Counted from the first letter of the stretch, positions 16,285-25,745 are shown. The stretch: 32,812 nucleotides of DNA from CAYLRY01 sp964386535 (GCA_964386535.1 CAYLRY010000035.1:1-32812); one strand, 5' to 3'. Translations and numbers: made by a program. Notes: a model not told the origin generated them from the sequence alone.

Positions 16285-17364
16285 TTACCCGCATCTACCC
16301 TTCAAGCTTTCCAGCATCTGGTTAAAAGCCTGGATAAAAGACTGGACTCCTTCTTTCTGTAATTGCTCTGTCACAGCTTTCAAATCAATACCGTATTTTT
16401 CCAGATCAGCAATTTGCCTTAGAGCGGTATCCATATTTTCCGTAATAGACAAACGTGCCTGACCGTGGTCCAGAAAGGCGTTTAAGGTTGGGGTAGGTAC
16501 GGTGTTGATAGTATCAGGGCCGATTATTTCTTCAACATATAGAAGGTCTGAATATCGGGGATTTTTTGTACCAGTGCTGCCCCAGACGATACGCTGTACT
16601 TTAGCGCCGCGGCTGCGCTGGGCGGCAAAGGGATCTTGATAAAAAATTTCGTTAAAACGGCGATAGATCATTTTAGCGCAAGCTATGGCAATCTTGCCAC
16701 GCAAATCCAGGGCAGCTTGACTTCCGTTTTTTTCCAGTAATTTATCCACTGCGGTATCAATACGGCTGACAAAGAAAGAAGCGACGGAGCTTACTCGTTT
16801 GGGCTCACGGTTTTTTTCCAATCCCCGTATATAAGCCATAGCAACGGCTTCATAATGACTCAAGTTGAAAATAAGGGTGGCGTTTACATTGATGCCCAGG
16901 GTAGTAAGGGTTTCCACTGCAGGGATACCTTCTCTTGTAGCCGGGACTTTAATCATCAGATTGGGGCGGTTGACCAGTTTCCAGAGCCTCTCTGCCTCAT
17001 TTACCGTTTCAGCAGTTTGGTAGGCCAGCTCCGGTGAGACCTCGAAGCTGACAAACCCATCAGCTCCACCGGTAGAATCGTAAACCGGACGCAGGAAATC
17101 AGCAGCTTTCTGGATGTCATCTATTGCCATCTTTTCATAAACACTCTGGATGTCAAGGGCCTTATTTTTTGGTGCAGCTATAACCAGGTCATCATAATCA
17201 TGGGATTCACAAATGGCCTTTTGAAAAATACTGGGGTTGCTGGTAACTCCGGTAATACCTTCGTCTACCAGATGCTTGAGCTCTCCACTGGATAAAAGAC
17301 CGCGGCTGATAAAATCCAACCAGATAGATTGTCCATATTTTTGCAGGGACAGAATCGGTTTCAT
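16285..17364 (-). CDS. tal: Transaldolase
   Basis: A 359-residue class I transaldolase, moving a dihydroxyacetone unit between sedoheptulose-7-phosphate and glyceraldehyde-3-phosphate in the non-oxidative pentose phosphate pathway. The Schiff-base Lys is at 139 (NLMIKVPATREG); the N-terminal signature is SIWLDFISRG and GITGVTSNPSIFQKAI. Other family segments are ATLIFNLSHYEAVA, VSSVASFFVSRIDTAVD and IVWGSTGTKNPRYSD. The length fits the longer actinobacterial/cyanobacterial-type transaldolases rather than the 220-residue form. The start overlaps the ROK kinase stop (ATGA), with a GGGAGGG ribosome site. Second gene of a two-gene operon with the sugar kinase. Confidence 0.96.
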   Translation of the reverse strand: MKPILSLQKYGQSIWLDFISRGLLSSGELKHLVDEGITGVTSNPSIFQKAICESHDYDDLVIAAPKNKALDIQSVYEKMAIDDIQKAADFLRPVYDSTGGADGFVSFEVSPELAYQTAETVNEAERLWKLVNRPNLMIKVPATREGIPAVETLTTLGINVNATLIFNLSHYEAVAMAYIRGLEKNREPKRVSSVASFFVSRIDTAVDKLLEKNGSQAALDLRGKIAIACAKMIYRRFNEIFYQDPFAAQRSRGAKVQRIVWGSTGTKNPRYSDLLYVEEIIGPDTINTVPTPTLNAFLDHGQARLSITENMDTALRQIADLEKYGIDLKAVTEQLQKEGVQSFIQAFNQMLESLKGRCG

Positions 17365-18359
17365 GCTTTTCCCTCCCTATTTTCATCATTTATTAAACTT
17401 CTGGCCAGTGCTGCGGCTCCGACAACTCCAGCCTTATTTCCCAGGGCTGCCACGGTAATATGCAGGTCTTCCAAAGGCGTTGGCAGAGCCTGAGATCTGA
17501 CGCGTGTTTCTATTAAAGATACATAATCCGGCAATCCCTGGATAACCCCGCCTCCTAGAATAATAAGGCGGGGGTTAAAAGCATGGATAATGCTTACTAA
17601 CCCGGCCGCTAAATATTTGGTGGTGTCTTTTACCAGGCGGTGGGCCAAAGGATCGTTATTGCGGAAGGCTAGAGAAACGGTAATAGCGGATATATTATTA
17701 ATCTCTCCAGCCAGGGACAAAAGCCCCTGCCCGGCCTGAGGATTAGCACGTACCGCATCCCGGGCGCGTTCGGCGATGGCCCAGCCGCCGGCATAAGCCT
17801 CAAGGCAACCGTCATTAGGACAATGGCACTTCCTGCCCCCGGCAACCACCGTCATATGCCCCAGCTCTCCAGCGGTATTGCTGTAACCCTGAAGTAAGCG
17901 ACCATGACTAACGATACCCCCACCGATGCCGGTTCCCACAAAGAGGCAAACCAGGTCATTAATGCCTCTTCCGGCGCCGTGCTGCCATTCTCCCCAGGTT
18001 ACCATTCGCACATCATTATTAATTATGACAGGAATACCCAGGACTAACTCCAAACGTGAGCGTAGCGGTACGTTATGCCAGGCTGGTAGGTTCGGACTAT
18101 TACGCACGATTCCATTCTGACTATCGATTTGACCGGCTATTCCCAGTCCAAGCGCCGATGCCCCGCGTCCGGATTCCTTAAAGCAGGCTTGAACTGAATC
18201 GATAATAGCCGCAACGGTTGAATCCGGGTCTTTAGAATCATTCAGCAAATGGTAATGAGAGGCGATAATCCTGCCTGATGCATCTACCAGCGCTGTATCC
18301 AGCTTGGTACCACCCAGATCAATACCAATGGTTAAAATGTCATTTTTTATAGGCGTCAT
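17361..18359 (-). CDS. ROK family sugar kinase, probably glucokinase
   Basis: A 332-residue ASKHA-fold kinase. The phosphate-1 motif is at 12-18 (GIDLGGT), catalytic Asp116 lies in VIINNDVR, the second glycine loop is GTGIGGG at 142-148, and the ROK zinc site is formed by His168, Cys178, Cys180 and Cys185 (GELGHMTVV and CHCPNDGCLEAYAGG). The C-terminal adenosine motif is LIILGGGVIQG. These are features of bacterial glucokinases; no DNA-binding N-terminal domain is present, so it is a kinase and not a ROK repressor. It overlaps transaldolase by four bases and is divergent from the glucan operon, whose MalQ would release glucose for it. A fructose or N-acetyl sugar cannot be excluded. Confidence 0.92.
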   Translation of the reverse strand: MTPIKNDILTIGIDLGGTKLDTALVDASGRIIASHYHLLNDSKDPDSTVAAIIDSVQACFKESGRGASALGLGIAGQIDSQNGIVRNSPNLPAWHNVPLRSRLELVLGIPVIINNDVRMVTWGEWQHGAGRGINDLVCLFVGTGIGGGIVSHGRLLQGYSNTAGELGHMTVVAGGRKCHCPNDGCLEAYAGGWAIAERARDAVRANPQAGQGLLSLAGEINNISAITVSLAFRNNDPLAHRLVKDTTKYLAAGLVSIIHAFNPRLIILGGGVIQGLPDYVSLIETRVRSQALPTPLEDLHITVAALGNKAGVVGAAALARSLINDENREGKA

Positions 18360-18767
18360 TATTTTATTACCTTTCCAGACTCATTTTTTGTCAGATTGAT
18401 ACCGGAGGTTCAGTCTAAATAACTCAATGATAGATCAACAAAGTGAAAGCTCTCACAATTCAGAAATGGAAACCGCCTTTGTTTTGTATTCGATTATCCT
18501 TATAATAACTCTTAATGTAAAGATTGGCTAGATGGCAATGGATCGATGTTTTAATGTCAAACCAGGCTAACCGATCCTGCTTTTTCTACCAAATTGGTAT
18601 AGTAACCTCGTGCCGGTTAAGACTATCTGTTGGTGGATTTTGGGCATACAGACGGAGGTTCAAGAAGGGAGATATAGATTCAAAAAGGGGTATCATCAAA
18701 TAGATAAATAGTATAAAATACTAGTAACCTGCTGACTGAAAAAATTATGGAGTTGGTATTATAAACC
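18360..18767. other. Divergent regulatory region, 408 bases, no gene seen
   Basis: This gap separates the ROK kinase operon (minus) from the glucan operon (plus) and must hold both promoters. It contains a perfect palindrome TACCAA-A-TTGGTA (18587-18599), a candidate operator, and a second inverted repeat TAGTAT-AAA-ATACTA (18709-18723) about 45 bases before the nucleotidyltransferase start. A TATAAT occurs at 18501-18506 on the plus strand with a poor -35 (TTTGTT). The ten-base CGGAGGTTCA occurs twice (near 18403 and 18653). I see no convincing ORF, RNA gene or riboswitch. Confidence 0.6.
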
Positions 18768-19835
18768 ATGAAAGCTTTGATACTGGCCGGAGGTAAAGGT
18801 ACCCGGCTAAGGCCACTTACCAGTACTATGGCCAAACATCTATTGCCGGTAGCCAATAAACCGATTCTGTATTATGTTATAGAACAAATACGGGAAGCGG
18901 GCATTCAAGATATCGGCATCGTGATCTCACCTGAAACAGGTCCTGACTTAAAAGCGGCTTTGAATGATGGGTCCCGGTGGGGAGCAAGCATTACCTATAT
19001 TCTTCAAAGCCCACCCCTGGGGCTGGCTCACGCAGTACAGACTTCACAGGAATTTCTGGCAGACTCGCCTTTTTTGCTATTCCTGGGAGATAATCTGATT
19101 CAGGAAGGGGTTAAAGGCCTGGTGAAAGAATTTAAAGAAACTCCGGCGCAGGCTTTAATTGTGCTTAAAGAAGTTGCTGACCCTAGGGCTTTCGGCGTTG
19201 CAGAAATTGAGGATCAGGGCAGGATCTCGCGGGTGGTAGAAAAACCCAAAGAGCCGAAGTCTAATTTGGCGCTGGTAGGAGCTTATATTTTTACACCGGT
19301 CGTGCATCAGGCTATTGCGCAGATAAAGCCATCCTGGCGAGGAGAATATGAAATTACGGATGCCATCCAGAAGTTGCTTGATATGAAACAGACGGTAAAA
19401 AGCCACATCTTACAGGGATGGTGGCTGGATACCGGGAAAAAAGATGACCTTCTAGAAGCTAACCGCGTAATCCTGGATGAATATGTACGGCGGGATATAC
19501 AGGGAGAGGTAAATCCCGGAAGCCAGATTATTGGACGGGTGCAAATTGAAGCTGGAGCTAGGGTAGAAAACTGCCTGATAAGAGGCCCTGTTTGTATAGC
19601 GCCGGGTTGTAAAATCCGCAATTCATTTATTGGCCCCTTTACAGCCGTTGGAGCGGGTACTTTAATTGAGAATTCCTCCATAGATTATTCAGTGATTATG
19701 GAGAATTCTTTAATTCAAAATGTAAAACACCTGGCTGATAGCGTGATAGGAAGGAATACTGAGGTCAAACGACAGGCTCAACAATTTGAGGCCACCCGGC
19801 TTTTCATTGGTGACTATGCCAGAGTTGAATTATAG
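18768..19835 (+). CDS. Sugar-1-phosphate nucleotidyltransferase (long RmlA type)
   Basis: A 355-residue nucleotidyltransferase joining a sugar-1-phosphate (probably glucose-1-phosphate) to a nucleotide with release of pyrophosphate. Residues 1 to about 235 are the Rossmann-like catalytic domain with the glycine loop LAGGKGTRLRPLT (7-19), the KP motif (31-32), LGDN near 107-110 and the VEKPKEP segment. Residues about 240-345 form a left-handed beta-helix with hexapeptide-like repeats (GSQIIG, GPFTAVGAG, ENSSI). This layout is that of long-form glucose-1-phosphate thymidylyltransferases found in archaea and some bacteria, not of canonical GlgC. Nucleotide preference (dTTP, UTP or ATP) cannot be told. 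The ribosome site is weak: GGAG about 13 bases before the ATG. It is first in the glucan operon, 11 bases before the phosphorylase gene. Confidence 0.88.
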   Translation: MKALILAGGKGTRLRPLTSTMAKHLLPVANKPILYYVIEQIREAGIQDIGIVISPETGPDLKAALNDGSRWGASITYILQSPPLGLAHAVQTSQEFLADSPFLLFLGDNLIQEGVKGLVKEFKETPAQALIVLKEVADPRAFGVAEIEDQGRISRVVEKPKEPKSNLALVGAYIFTPVVHQAIAQIKPSWRGEYEITDAIQKLLDMKQTVKSHILQGWWLDTGKKDDLLEANRVILDEYVRRDIQGEVNPGSQIIGRVQIEAGARVENCLIRGPVCIAPGCKIRNSFIGPFTAVGAGTLIENSSIDYSVIMENSLIQNVKHLADSVIGRNTEVKRQAQQFEATRLFIGDYARVEL

Positions 19836-19846
19836 GAGTTATTTTT

Positions 19847-21613
19847 ATGGTAACAGAGTATAACCCGGCCGATTATCCTGCTGTGGTAGCTTATTTTTCT
19901 ATGGAAGTCGGCCTAGAATCAGATATGCCAACCTACAGCGGTGGTCTGGGGGTACTGGCAGGAGATACCTTGCGTGCCGCTGCCGATATGGGGTTACCCA
20001 TGATAGGTATCACTCTTTTAAACCGTAAAGGCTATTTCAAGCAACATCTTGATGCTGCCGGCAATCAGACCGAAAGTCCTGAAGTATGGGATCCGGCAAA
20101 ATACCTGGAACCCCTGGATACCAGAGCCCAGGTAATCCTGGAAGGCCGGCGTGTAAATATCCGTCCCTGGCGGTATCTAGTGAAAGGGTATACCGGAAAG
20201 CGCATCCCGGTTTATTTCCTAGATACGGCTTTACCTGAAAACAGTCCCTGGGACCGGGGTATTACTGACTATCTCTATGGCGGTGACAATTTCTACCGCC
20301 TGTGTCAGGAAATCGTACTTGGCATGGGGGGCATAGCTATGCTCCGTGCACTGGGATATACCAGTGTTAAGGCGTATCATATGAATGAAGGGCATTCGGC
20401 CTTATTAATTCTTTCTTTACTGGAAGAGCAAAAGGAAAGACAGCGTCAGGCTACAATCAGCCACTCCTGTGTTGAAGAAGTAAAAGAAGTCTGCGTTTTT
20501 ACCACCCACACTCCGGTACCGGCTGCCACTGACCAGTTCCCCATGGATATGGTACACCGGGTGCTGGGAGATCAGCATACCGAAAACTTGAAGGCAGCCT
20601 CCTGTTTTAGACAGGATGTTTTAAATATGACCTATATAGGCCTGTGTTTTTCTCACTATATTAATGGGGTTTCCATGCGTCATGAAGAAATATCTCAAAG
20701 CATGTTCCCTAACTATCCCATCAACTCCATAACCAATGGCATCCATGTCTTTACCTGGGCCTCACCTTCTTTTATCCAGTTATATGACAGACGCATTCCG
20801 GAATGGAGGAGTGATAATCTCTATTTACGCTACAGTGTAGGAATCCCGCTTGAAGAAATCCAGGACGCTCATAACAGGGCTAAAGCGGACCTCTTAGAAG
20901 AAGTTGTCAGACGGACGGGTGTAAATTTGGATAAAAATGTGATGACAATTGGTTTTGCCCGGCGGGCTACAGGTTATAAAAGAGCCAATTTTCTTTTTTC
21001 TGATATAGACCGTCTGAGGCAGATAGTACGTAACGCTGGTCCTTTACAGATTATATATGGGGGCAAGGCGCATCCCCGGGATGAAAGTGGAAAAGATATC
21101 ATCAGGTCCATATATAAAGCGGCTCAAGAGCTTAAAAATGATATTAGGGTCATATATCTTGAGGGATATGACATGGAACTGGGCAGGTATCTATGTTCAG
21201 GGGTAGATTTATGGTTGAATAATCCATACAAACCTCAGGAAGCTTCGGGTACTAGCGGGATGAAAGCTGCCTTAAATGGAGTCCCTAGTTTGAGTATACT
21301 GGACGGCTGGTGGATTGAAGGTCATGTGGAAGGTGTGACCGGTTGGTCTATTGGTGAGAGCTGGGAGATGGCCAGTAATCCGGAGCAAGAAATTGCATCA
21401 TTGTATAATAAGCTTGAATATGTAATCATGCCAATGTATTATGCCAGGCCGCAAGCGTTTGCCCGGGTTATGCGTAATGCTATTGCCTTGAATGGTTCTT
21501 ATTTCAATTCTCAGCGCATGTTATACCAATATGTGCAAAATGCCTATTTCCCAACCAGCGAAATGGAAACTCTGAATGTGCATGCTAGCGGGAAAATTCC
21601 AGGGATAAGCTAG
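19847..21613 (+). CDS. glgP: Alpha-glucan phosphorylase, short form (GT35)
   Basis: Phosphorolyses alpha-1,4-glucan to glucose-1-phosphate, with PLP as cofactor. The PLP Lys is at 473 in EASGTSGMKAALNG. Other family motifs are AYFSMEVGLESDMPTYSGGL (15-34), HMNEGHSALL (178-187), TTHTPVPAATDQF, NGIHVFTW, ARRATGYKRA and YGGKAHPRD. At 588 residues it is much shorter than E. coli GlgP/MalP (about 800) and than relatives with an extra N-terminal DUF3417 domain. All catalytic segments are nevertheless present, so it is a compact member of the TIGR02094-type branch rather than a truncated gene. ATG 19847 has AGGAG eight bases upstream. Second gene of the operon. Confidence 0.93.
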   Translation: MVTEYNPADYPAVVAYFSMEVGLESDMPTYSGGLGVLAGDTLRAAADMGLPMIGITLLNRKGYFKQHLDAAGNQTESPEVWDPAKYLEPLDTRAQVILEGRRVNIRPWRYLVKGYTGKRIPVYFLDTALPENSPWDRGITDYLYGGDNFYRLCQEIVLGMGGIAMLRALGYTSVKAYHMNEGHSALLILSLLEEQKERQRQATISHSCVEEVKEVCVFTTHTPVPAATDQFPMDMVHRVLGDQHTENLKAASCFRQDVLNMTYIGLCFSHYINGVSMRHEEISQSMFPNYPINSITNGIHVFTWASPSFIQLYDRRIPEWRSDNLYLRYSVGIPLEEIQDAHNRAKADLLEEVVRRTGVNLDKNVMTIGFARRATGYKRANFLFSDIDRLRQIVRNAGPLQIIYGGKAHPRDESGKDIIRSIYKAAQELKNDIRVIYLEGYDMELGRYLCSGVDLWLNNPYKPQEASGTSGMKAALNGVPSLSILDGWWIEGHVEGVTGWSIGESWEMASNPEQEIASLYNKLEYVIMPMYYARPQAFARVMRNAIALNGSYFNSQRMLYQYVQNAYFPTSEMETLNVHASGKIPGIS

Positions 21614-21629
21614 AAAAGTAGGTGCGAAA

Positions 21630-23735
21630 GTGGATCCACTCCGGCAACTGGCTGTTATCTACGGAATAAAAACCAGCTACCTAGATATGGAGAACCGGAT
21701 ACAAACAGCTTCACATGACGCTTTGCTGGCCACGCTAAAGGCTTTGGGTGCGCCTATATCAAACGAAGAGGATATTCCTTCAGCTATCCGGGCAAAACGG
21801 CAAGAGTCCTGGCAGCGGATTGTAGAGCCAGTAATAGCCATCCGGGAACATGAAATTCAGAAAATAGACTTGCATTTACCGGCAAAGCTACTGGGGTCAT
21901 GGATTGAAGCTACTTTACTGCTGGAGAACGGCGATACTAGGAAACTGCGTTTAGAAGCTTCCAAGTTAACTATTATTGAAAAGGTCAGAGTTGAGGGACT
22001 GGATTATGTTACTCTCCGTTTTGACCTGCCAGAACCATTACCACCCGGTTATCACAGACTCAACTTGAATTTGCTTGGACAGAATATAGAATCACTGATT
22101 ATTTCCGCTCCTGATAAAGCCTATTTTCCCTCTACTGTTAACGAAAAAATATGGGGTGCATTCATCCCTTTATATGCATTACATAGCAGCCGGAGTTGGG
22201 GGGCTGGCGATTTTTCCGATCTGGAAAACCTGATGGACTGGGTGAAAGGGGCGGGTGGCCAGATGGTAGGGACTCTTCCGTTAATGCCCTCCTTTTTTGA
22301 TGAAAAATATGGGCCGGGGCCATACATGCCTGTCAGCCGTTTATTCTGGAATGAGTTTTACATGGATGTCAATAAAATTCCCGAACTGAAGAGTTGCCAG
22401 GCTGCGAAAAAACTGATGGAGTCTTCCGAGTTTCAAAGAGAAATTTCAGAATTACGTTCTAACGGCAGAATAGACTATAGACGCCAGTGGGCATTGAAAC
22501 GGCGGCTGATTGAGGAATTAAGAGAATCCATTTTTACAGAAAAGGCACAGCGCTACGAGGAAATGCTGCAATATGTTAAATCCAATTGCAGATTGGAGGA
22601 TTATGCTCGTTTTAGAGCAACCGGAGAAAGACTGGGTAATAGCTGGAAAAAATGGCCGGAACGACTGCGTAAGGGGAGCTTGCAGGAAGGTGATTATAAT
22701 GAAAAAGCCAAGCAATATTACCTTTATAGCCAGTTTATTACAGGGGAACAGGCTGCCAGCCTGACCCGTAAAGCTGCCAGTGAAAACGTATTTTTATACC
22801 TTGATTTACCCGTAGGTGTGCATCCGGATGGTTATGATGTATGGCGAGAAAGAGACTCCTTTGTTCAGGGGGTCAATGCTGGCGCACCTCCCGACCCTGT
22901 TTTTACCAGCGGTCAGAACTGGAGCTTTCCACCGTTACATCCTGAGCAAATACGAGAACAAGGGTACCGTTACGTAATAGATTCTCTGGCACATCAGACT
23001 GGAAATGCCCGTATGCTGAGAATTGACCACATGATGAATTTTCACCGTCTTTTCTGGATTCCCCAGGGCATGGAGAACAGAGATGGCGTCTATGTGAGTT
23101 ACCGGGCTGAAGAGTTGTATGCCATCCTGGCCCTGGAGTCCATCCGGCATAAAACCTTGATAGTAGGAGAAGATCTGGGCATGGTCCCGCCTGAAGTCAG
23201 GCCGATGATGGATAAATACGGAATCTTCCGCATGTATGTTGGTCAGTATGAGTTGATTAAGGATAACAAGTTAGGTGAGATACCGGAACGGTCGGTGGCC
23301 AGCCTTAATACGCATGACATGTTCCCTTTTGCATCTTTCTGGCAGGAAAAGGATATCGCCGAGCGGGTAAAATTACATCTGGTTAATAAAGAACAGGCCA
23401 GGAAAGAACTGATAAAGCGAAAAAAAATAAAGAAAGTGCTGTTTTATGTATTACAAAGGCTGCATCCAGATATCAAGAACAGAGAGGATATTGCTGCTAT
23501 ACTAAAGGCAGTATGGACACTCCTGGCAGCCAGCCCGGCTTATGCCTTTTTAATAAATTTAGAGGATTTATGGTTAGAAACCGATCCACAGAATATTCCC
23601 GGTACCTTAAGGGATGAAAACTGGAGCCGTAAAGCGCGATATGGGATCGAAGAATTCGCTAGATCCGGACAATTTTTGGAAATACTGAAAATAATTAATC
23701 AGGCCAGAGTAACAGATTCTAAAAAACAGGTATAA
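21630..23735 (+). CDS. malQ: 4-alpha-glucanotransferase
   Basis: Amylomaltase of family GH77, 701 residues, which transfers alpha-1,4-glucan segments between chains and releases glucose. An N-terminal MalQ-type extension (helical start 1-65, a beta domain about 68-165) precedes the TIM barrel. The catalytic residues are all present: nucleophile Asp466 (RIDHMMNFHRLFWIP), acid/base Glu514 (VGEDLGMVPPEV) and transition-state Asp563 (NTHDMFPFASFW). The substrate loops YMPVSRLFWNEFYMDV and GAPPDPVFTSGQNWSFPPLHP are typical. The start is GTG 21630 with an AGGTG ribosome site; it lies 16 bases after glgP. It would process malto-oligosaccharides left by the phosphorylase. Confidence 0.95.
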   Translation: MDPLRQLAVIYGIKTSYLDMENRIQTASHDALLATLKALGAPISNEEDIPSAIRAKRQESWQRIVEPVIAIREHEIQKIDLHLPAKLLGSWIEATLLLENGDTRKLRLEASKLTIIEKVRVEGLDYVTLRFDLPEPLPPGYHRLNLNLLGQNIESLIISAPDKAYFPSTVNEKIWGAFIPLYALHSSRSWGAGDFSDLENLMDWVKGAGGQMVGTLPLMPSFFDEKYGPGPYMPVSRLFWNEFYMDVNKIPELKSCQAAKKLMESSEFQREISELRSNGRIDYRRQWALKRRLIEELRESIFTEKAQRYEEMLQYVKSNCRLEDYARFRATGERLGNSWKKWPERLRKGSLQEGDYNEKAKQYYLYSQFITGEQAASLTRKAASENVFLYLDLPVGVHPDGYDVWRERDSFVQGVNAGAPPDPVFTSGQNWSFPPLHPEQIREQGYRYVIDSLAHQTGNARMLRIDHMMNFHRLFWIPQGMENRDGVYVSYRAEELYAILALESIRHKTLIVGEDLGMVPPEVRPMMDKYGIFRMYVGQYELIKDNKLGEIPERSVASLNTHDMFPFASFWQEKDIAERVKLHLVNKEQARKELIKRKKIKKVLFYVLQRLHPDIKNREDIAAILKAVWTLLAASPAYAFLINLEDLWLETDPQNIPGTLRDENWSRKARYGIEEFARSGQFLEILKIINQARVTDSKKQV

Positions 23736-23792
23736 AACATAAATATCCCCACAATCTTATACCATAAATAGACCAGGGTTAAATTTAAAAAA

Positions 23793-25745
23793 ATGAAAAC
23801 TAAAAAGAAACAGCCGGCAGGACTTCAACCTGATATTACTGTATCAGTACAAGAACCAACTCTGTTGACTGCCGATGATCTTTATCTTTTCAACGAGGGA
23901 AGGCATTTCCGCCTTTATCAAAAACTAGGGGCTCATCCACTGGTGGTGAACGGGATTAACGGGACTTATTTTGCCGTCTGGGCCCCCAACGCCCGTACAG
24001 TCAGTGTAACAGGTAATTTCAATGGATGGAATCGTGAGAGCCACCTCCTAAAACCACGGGAAAAATCCGGCATCTGGGAAGGTTTTTTCCCTGGCGTTCT
24101 CAAAGGCGCCCTCTATAAGTATCATATAGTTTCCAGGTTGAATAATTACACGGTAGATAAGGCAGACCCCCTGGGCTTTTTCCACGAGACTTCTCCTCAT
24201 ACAGCATCCATTGTATGGGACCTGGAGTACGCCTGGTCTGACCAGGATTGGATGAAGAAGAGGCATGAATACAATTCTTTAAGCAGCCCTATCTGTATTT
24301 ACGAAATGCACTTGGGTTCGTGGAGACGCGTTCCAGAAGAAAATAACCGTTCTCTTAACTACAGAGAGATGGCGCCGAAGCTGGCAGATTACATTCTTCA
24401 AATGGGATTCAGCCATGTGGAATTTTTACCGGTTATGGAATATCCTTTCGGTGGTTCCTGGGGATATCAAACTACAGGTTATTTTGCGCCCACCAGCCGC
24501 TATGGTACACCTCAGGATTTTATGTACCTGGTAGAATATCTTCATAAATATGGCATAGGTGTGATTCTGGACTGGGCGCCTTCACACTTCCCTGGCGACG
24601 AGCACGGCCTGAGCTATTTTGATGGCACCCATCTTTATGAGCACGCAGATCCCCAACAGCGCCTTCATCCCGACTGGGACAGCTATATTTACAACTACGG
24701 CAGAAACGAAGTTCGGGCTTTTCTGATCAGCAGCGCCCTGTTCTGGCTGGATATCTATCACGCAGATGGTTTGCGGGTGGACGGTGTAGCCTCAATGCTA
24801 TATCTGGACTATTCGCGCAAAGCCGGTCAATGGAAGCCTAATAAATATGGAGGCAAAGAGAACCTGGAAGCGCTTGATTTTTTAAAAACCTTAAATGAAC
24901 AGGTCTATCAAAGCTATCCAGGAGTTCAGACTATTGCAGAAGAGTCAACTACCTGGCCCCTGGTCTCTCATCCAACCTACCTGGGCGGTCTGGGTTTTGG
25001 AATGAAATGGGATCTGGGCTGGATGCATGACACACTGACTTACATGTCGCAGGATCCAATCTTCAGGAAACATTTTCATAACGAATTAACATTCCGTATG
25101 ATTTATGCCTATTCTGAGAATTTCGTGCTGCCTTTGTCACATGATGAAGTGGTACATGGCAAACGTTCGCTTTTAGAAAAAATGCCAGGTAATGAGCAGC
25201 TTAAACTGGCTAATTTAAGATTGCTCTTTGGTTATATGTATGCTCAACCTGGTAAAAAACTGCTGTTTATGGGTGGAGAGTTTGGTCAGTGGCGCGAATG
25301 GGACCACGATAACAGTTTGGACTGGCATCTGCTAAATTACGTCCCTCATGAAAATTTACAAAGGTGGGTAAAGGACTTGAACCGGGTTTACCGGGTCGAA
25401 AAAGCCTTTTTTGAACTGGATTATGATCCATCCGGATTTAGCTGGATAGATGTCAAGGATGTTGATAACAGCATAATCAGTTTCCTGCGGCGCTCCAGAC
25501 AGCCGCAGGAGTCAATTTTGGCTGTATTTAATTTTACTCCTGTACCGCGTTTCAACTACAGGCTAGGCGTTTCTTTAGAGGGTGAATGGAAGGAAATCCT
25601 GAACAGTAATGCTCTGGAATACGGCGGCAGTGGTTACGGCAATCTGGGGCTGGCCATAGCCAAACCGATACCATATCACGGACAGCCTTTTTCTCTCAAT
25701 CTTACCCTCCCCCCCCTGGGGGTGTTGTATTTCAAAAAGGCGTGA
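23793..25745 (+). CDS. glgB: 1,4-alpha-glucan branching enzyme
   Basis: GH13 branching enzyme, 650 residues, which introduces alpha-1,6 branches into glycogen. Layout: short Lys-rich N terminus, CBM48 module (about 45-140, GTYFAVWAPNARTVSVTGNFNGWN), catalytic barrel, and C-terminal beta domain. The catalytic residues are present: nucleophile Asp330 (DGLRVDGVASMLYLDY), acid/base Glu in AEES (383-384), and Asp451 (LPLSHDEVVHGK). It lacks the additional N-terminal N1 module of E. coli GlgB, as many bacterial forms do. The ribosome site before ATG 23793 is weak (AGGG about 14 bases away), and the 57-base gap after malQ could hold a secondary promoter. The terminator hairpin overlaps the last codons and the stop. 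Last gene of the glucan operon. Confidence 0.95.
   Translation: MKTKKKQPAGLQPDITVSVQEPTLLTADDLYLFNEGRHFRLYQKLGAHPLVVNGINGTYFAVWAPNARTVSVTGNFNGWNRESHLLKPREKSGIWEGFFPGVLKGALYKYHIVSRLNNYTVDKADPLGFFHETSPHTASIVWDLEYAWSDQDWMKKRHEYNSLSSPICIYEMHLGSWRRVPEENNRSLNYREMAPKLADYILQMGFSHVEFLPVMEYPFGGSWGYQTTGYFAPTSRYGTPQDFMYLVEYLHKYGIGVILDWAPSHFPGDEHGLSYFDGTHLYEHADPQQRLHPDWDSYIYNYGRNEVRAFLISSALFWLDIYHADGLRVDGVASMLYLDYSRKAGQWKPNKYGGKENLEALDFLKTLNEQVYQSYPGVQTIAEESTTWPLVSHPTYLGGLGFGMKWDLGWMHDTLTYMSQDPIFRKHFHNELTFRMIYAYSENFVLPLSHDEVVHGKRSLLEKMPGNEQLKLANLRLLFGYMYAQPGKKLLFMGGEFGQWREWDHDNSLDWHLLNYVPHENLQRWVKDLNRVYRVEKAFFELDYDPSGFSWIDVKDVDNSIISFLRRSRQPQESILAVFNFTPVPRFNYRLGVSLEGEWKEILNSNALEYGGSGYGNLGLAIAKPIPYHGQPFSLNLTLPPLGVLYFKKA

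Noticed and set aside
25705..25722. Run of eight C followed by T and five G in glgB as a frameshift site
   Set aside because: The frame is continuous through it and encodes the expected PPLGVLYF ending of branching enzymes.
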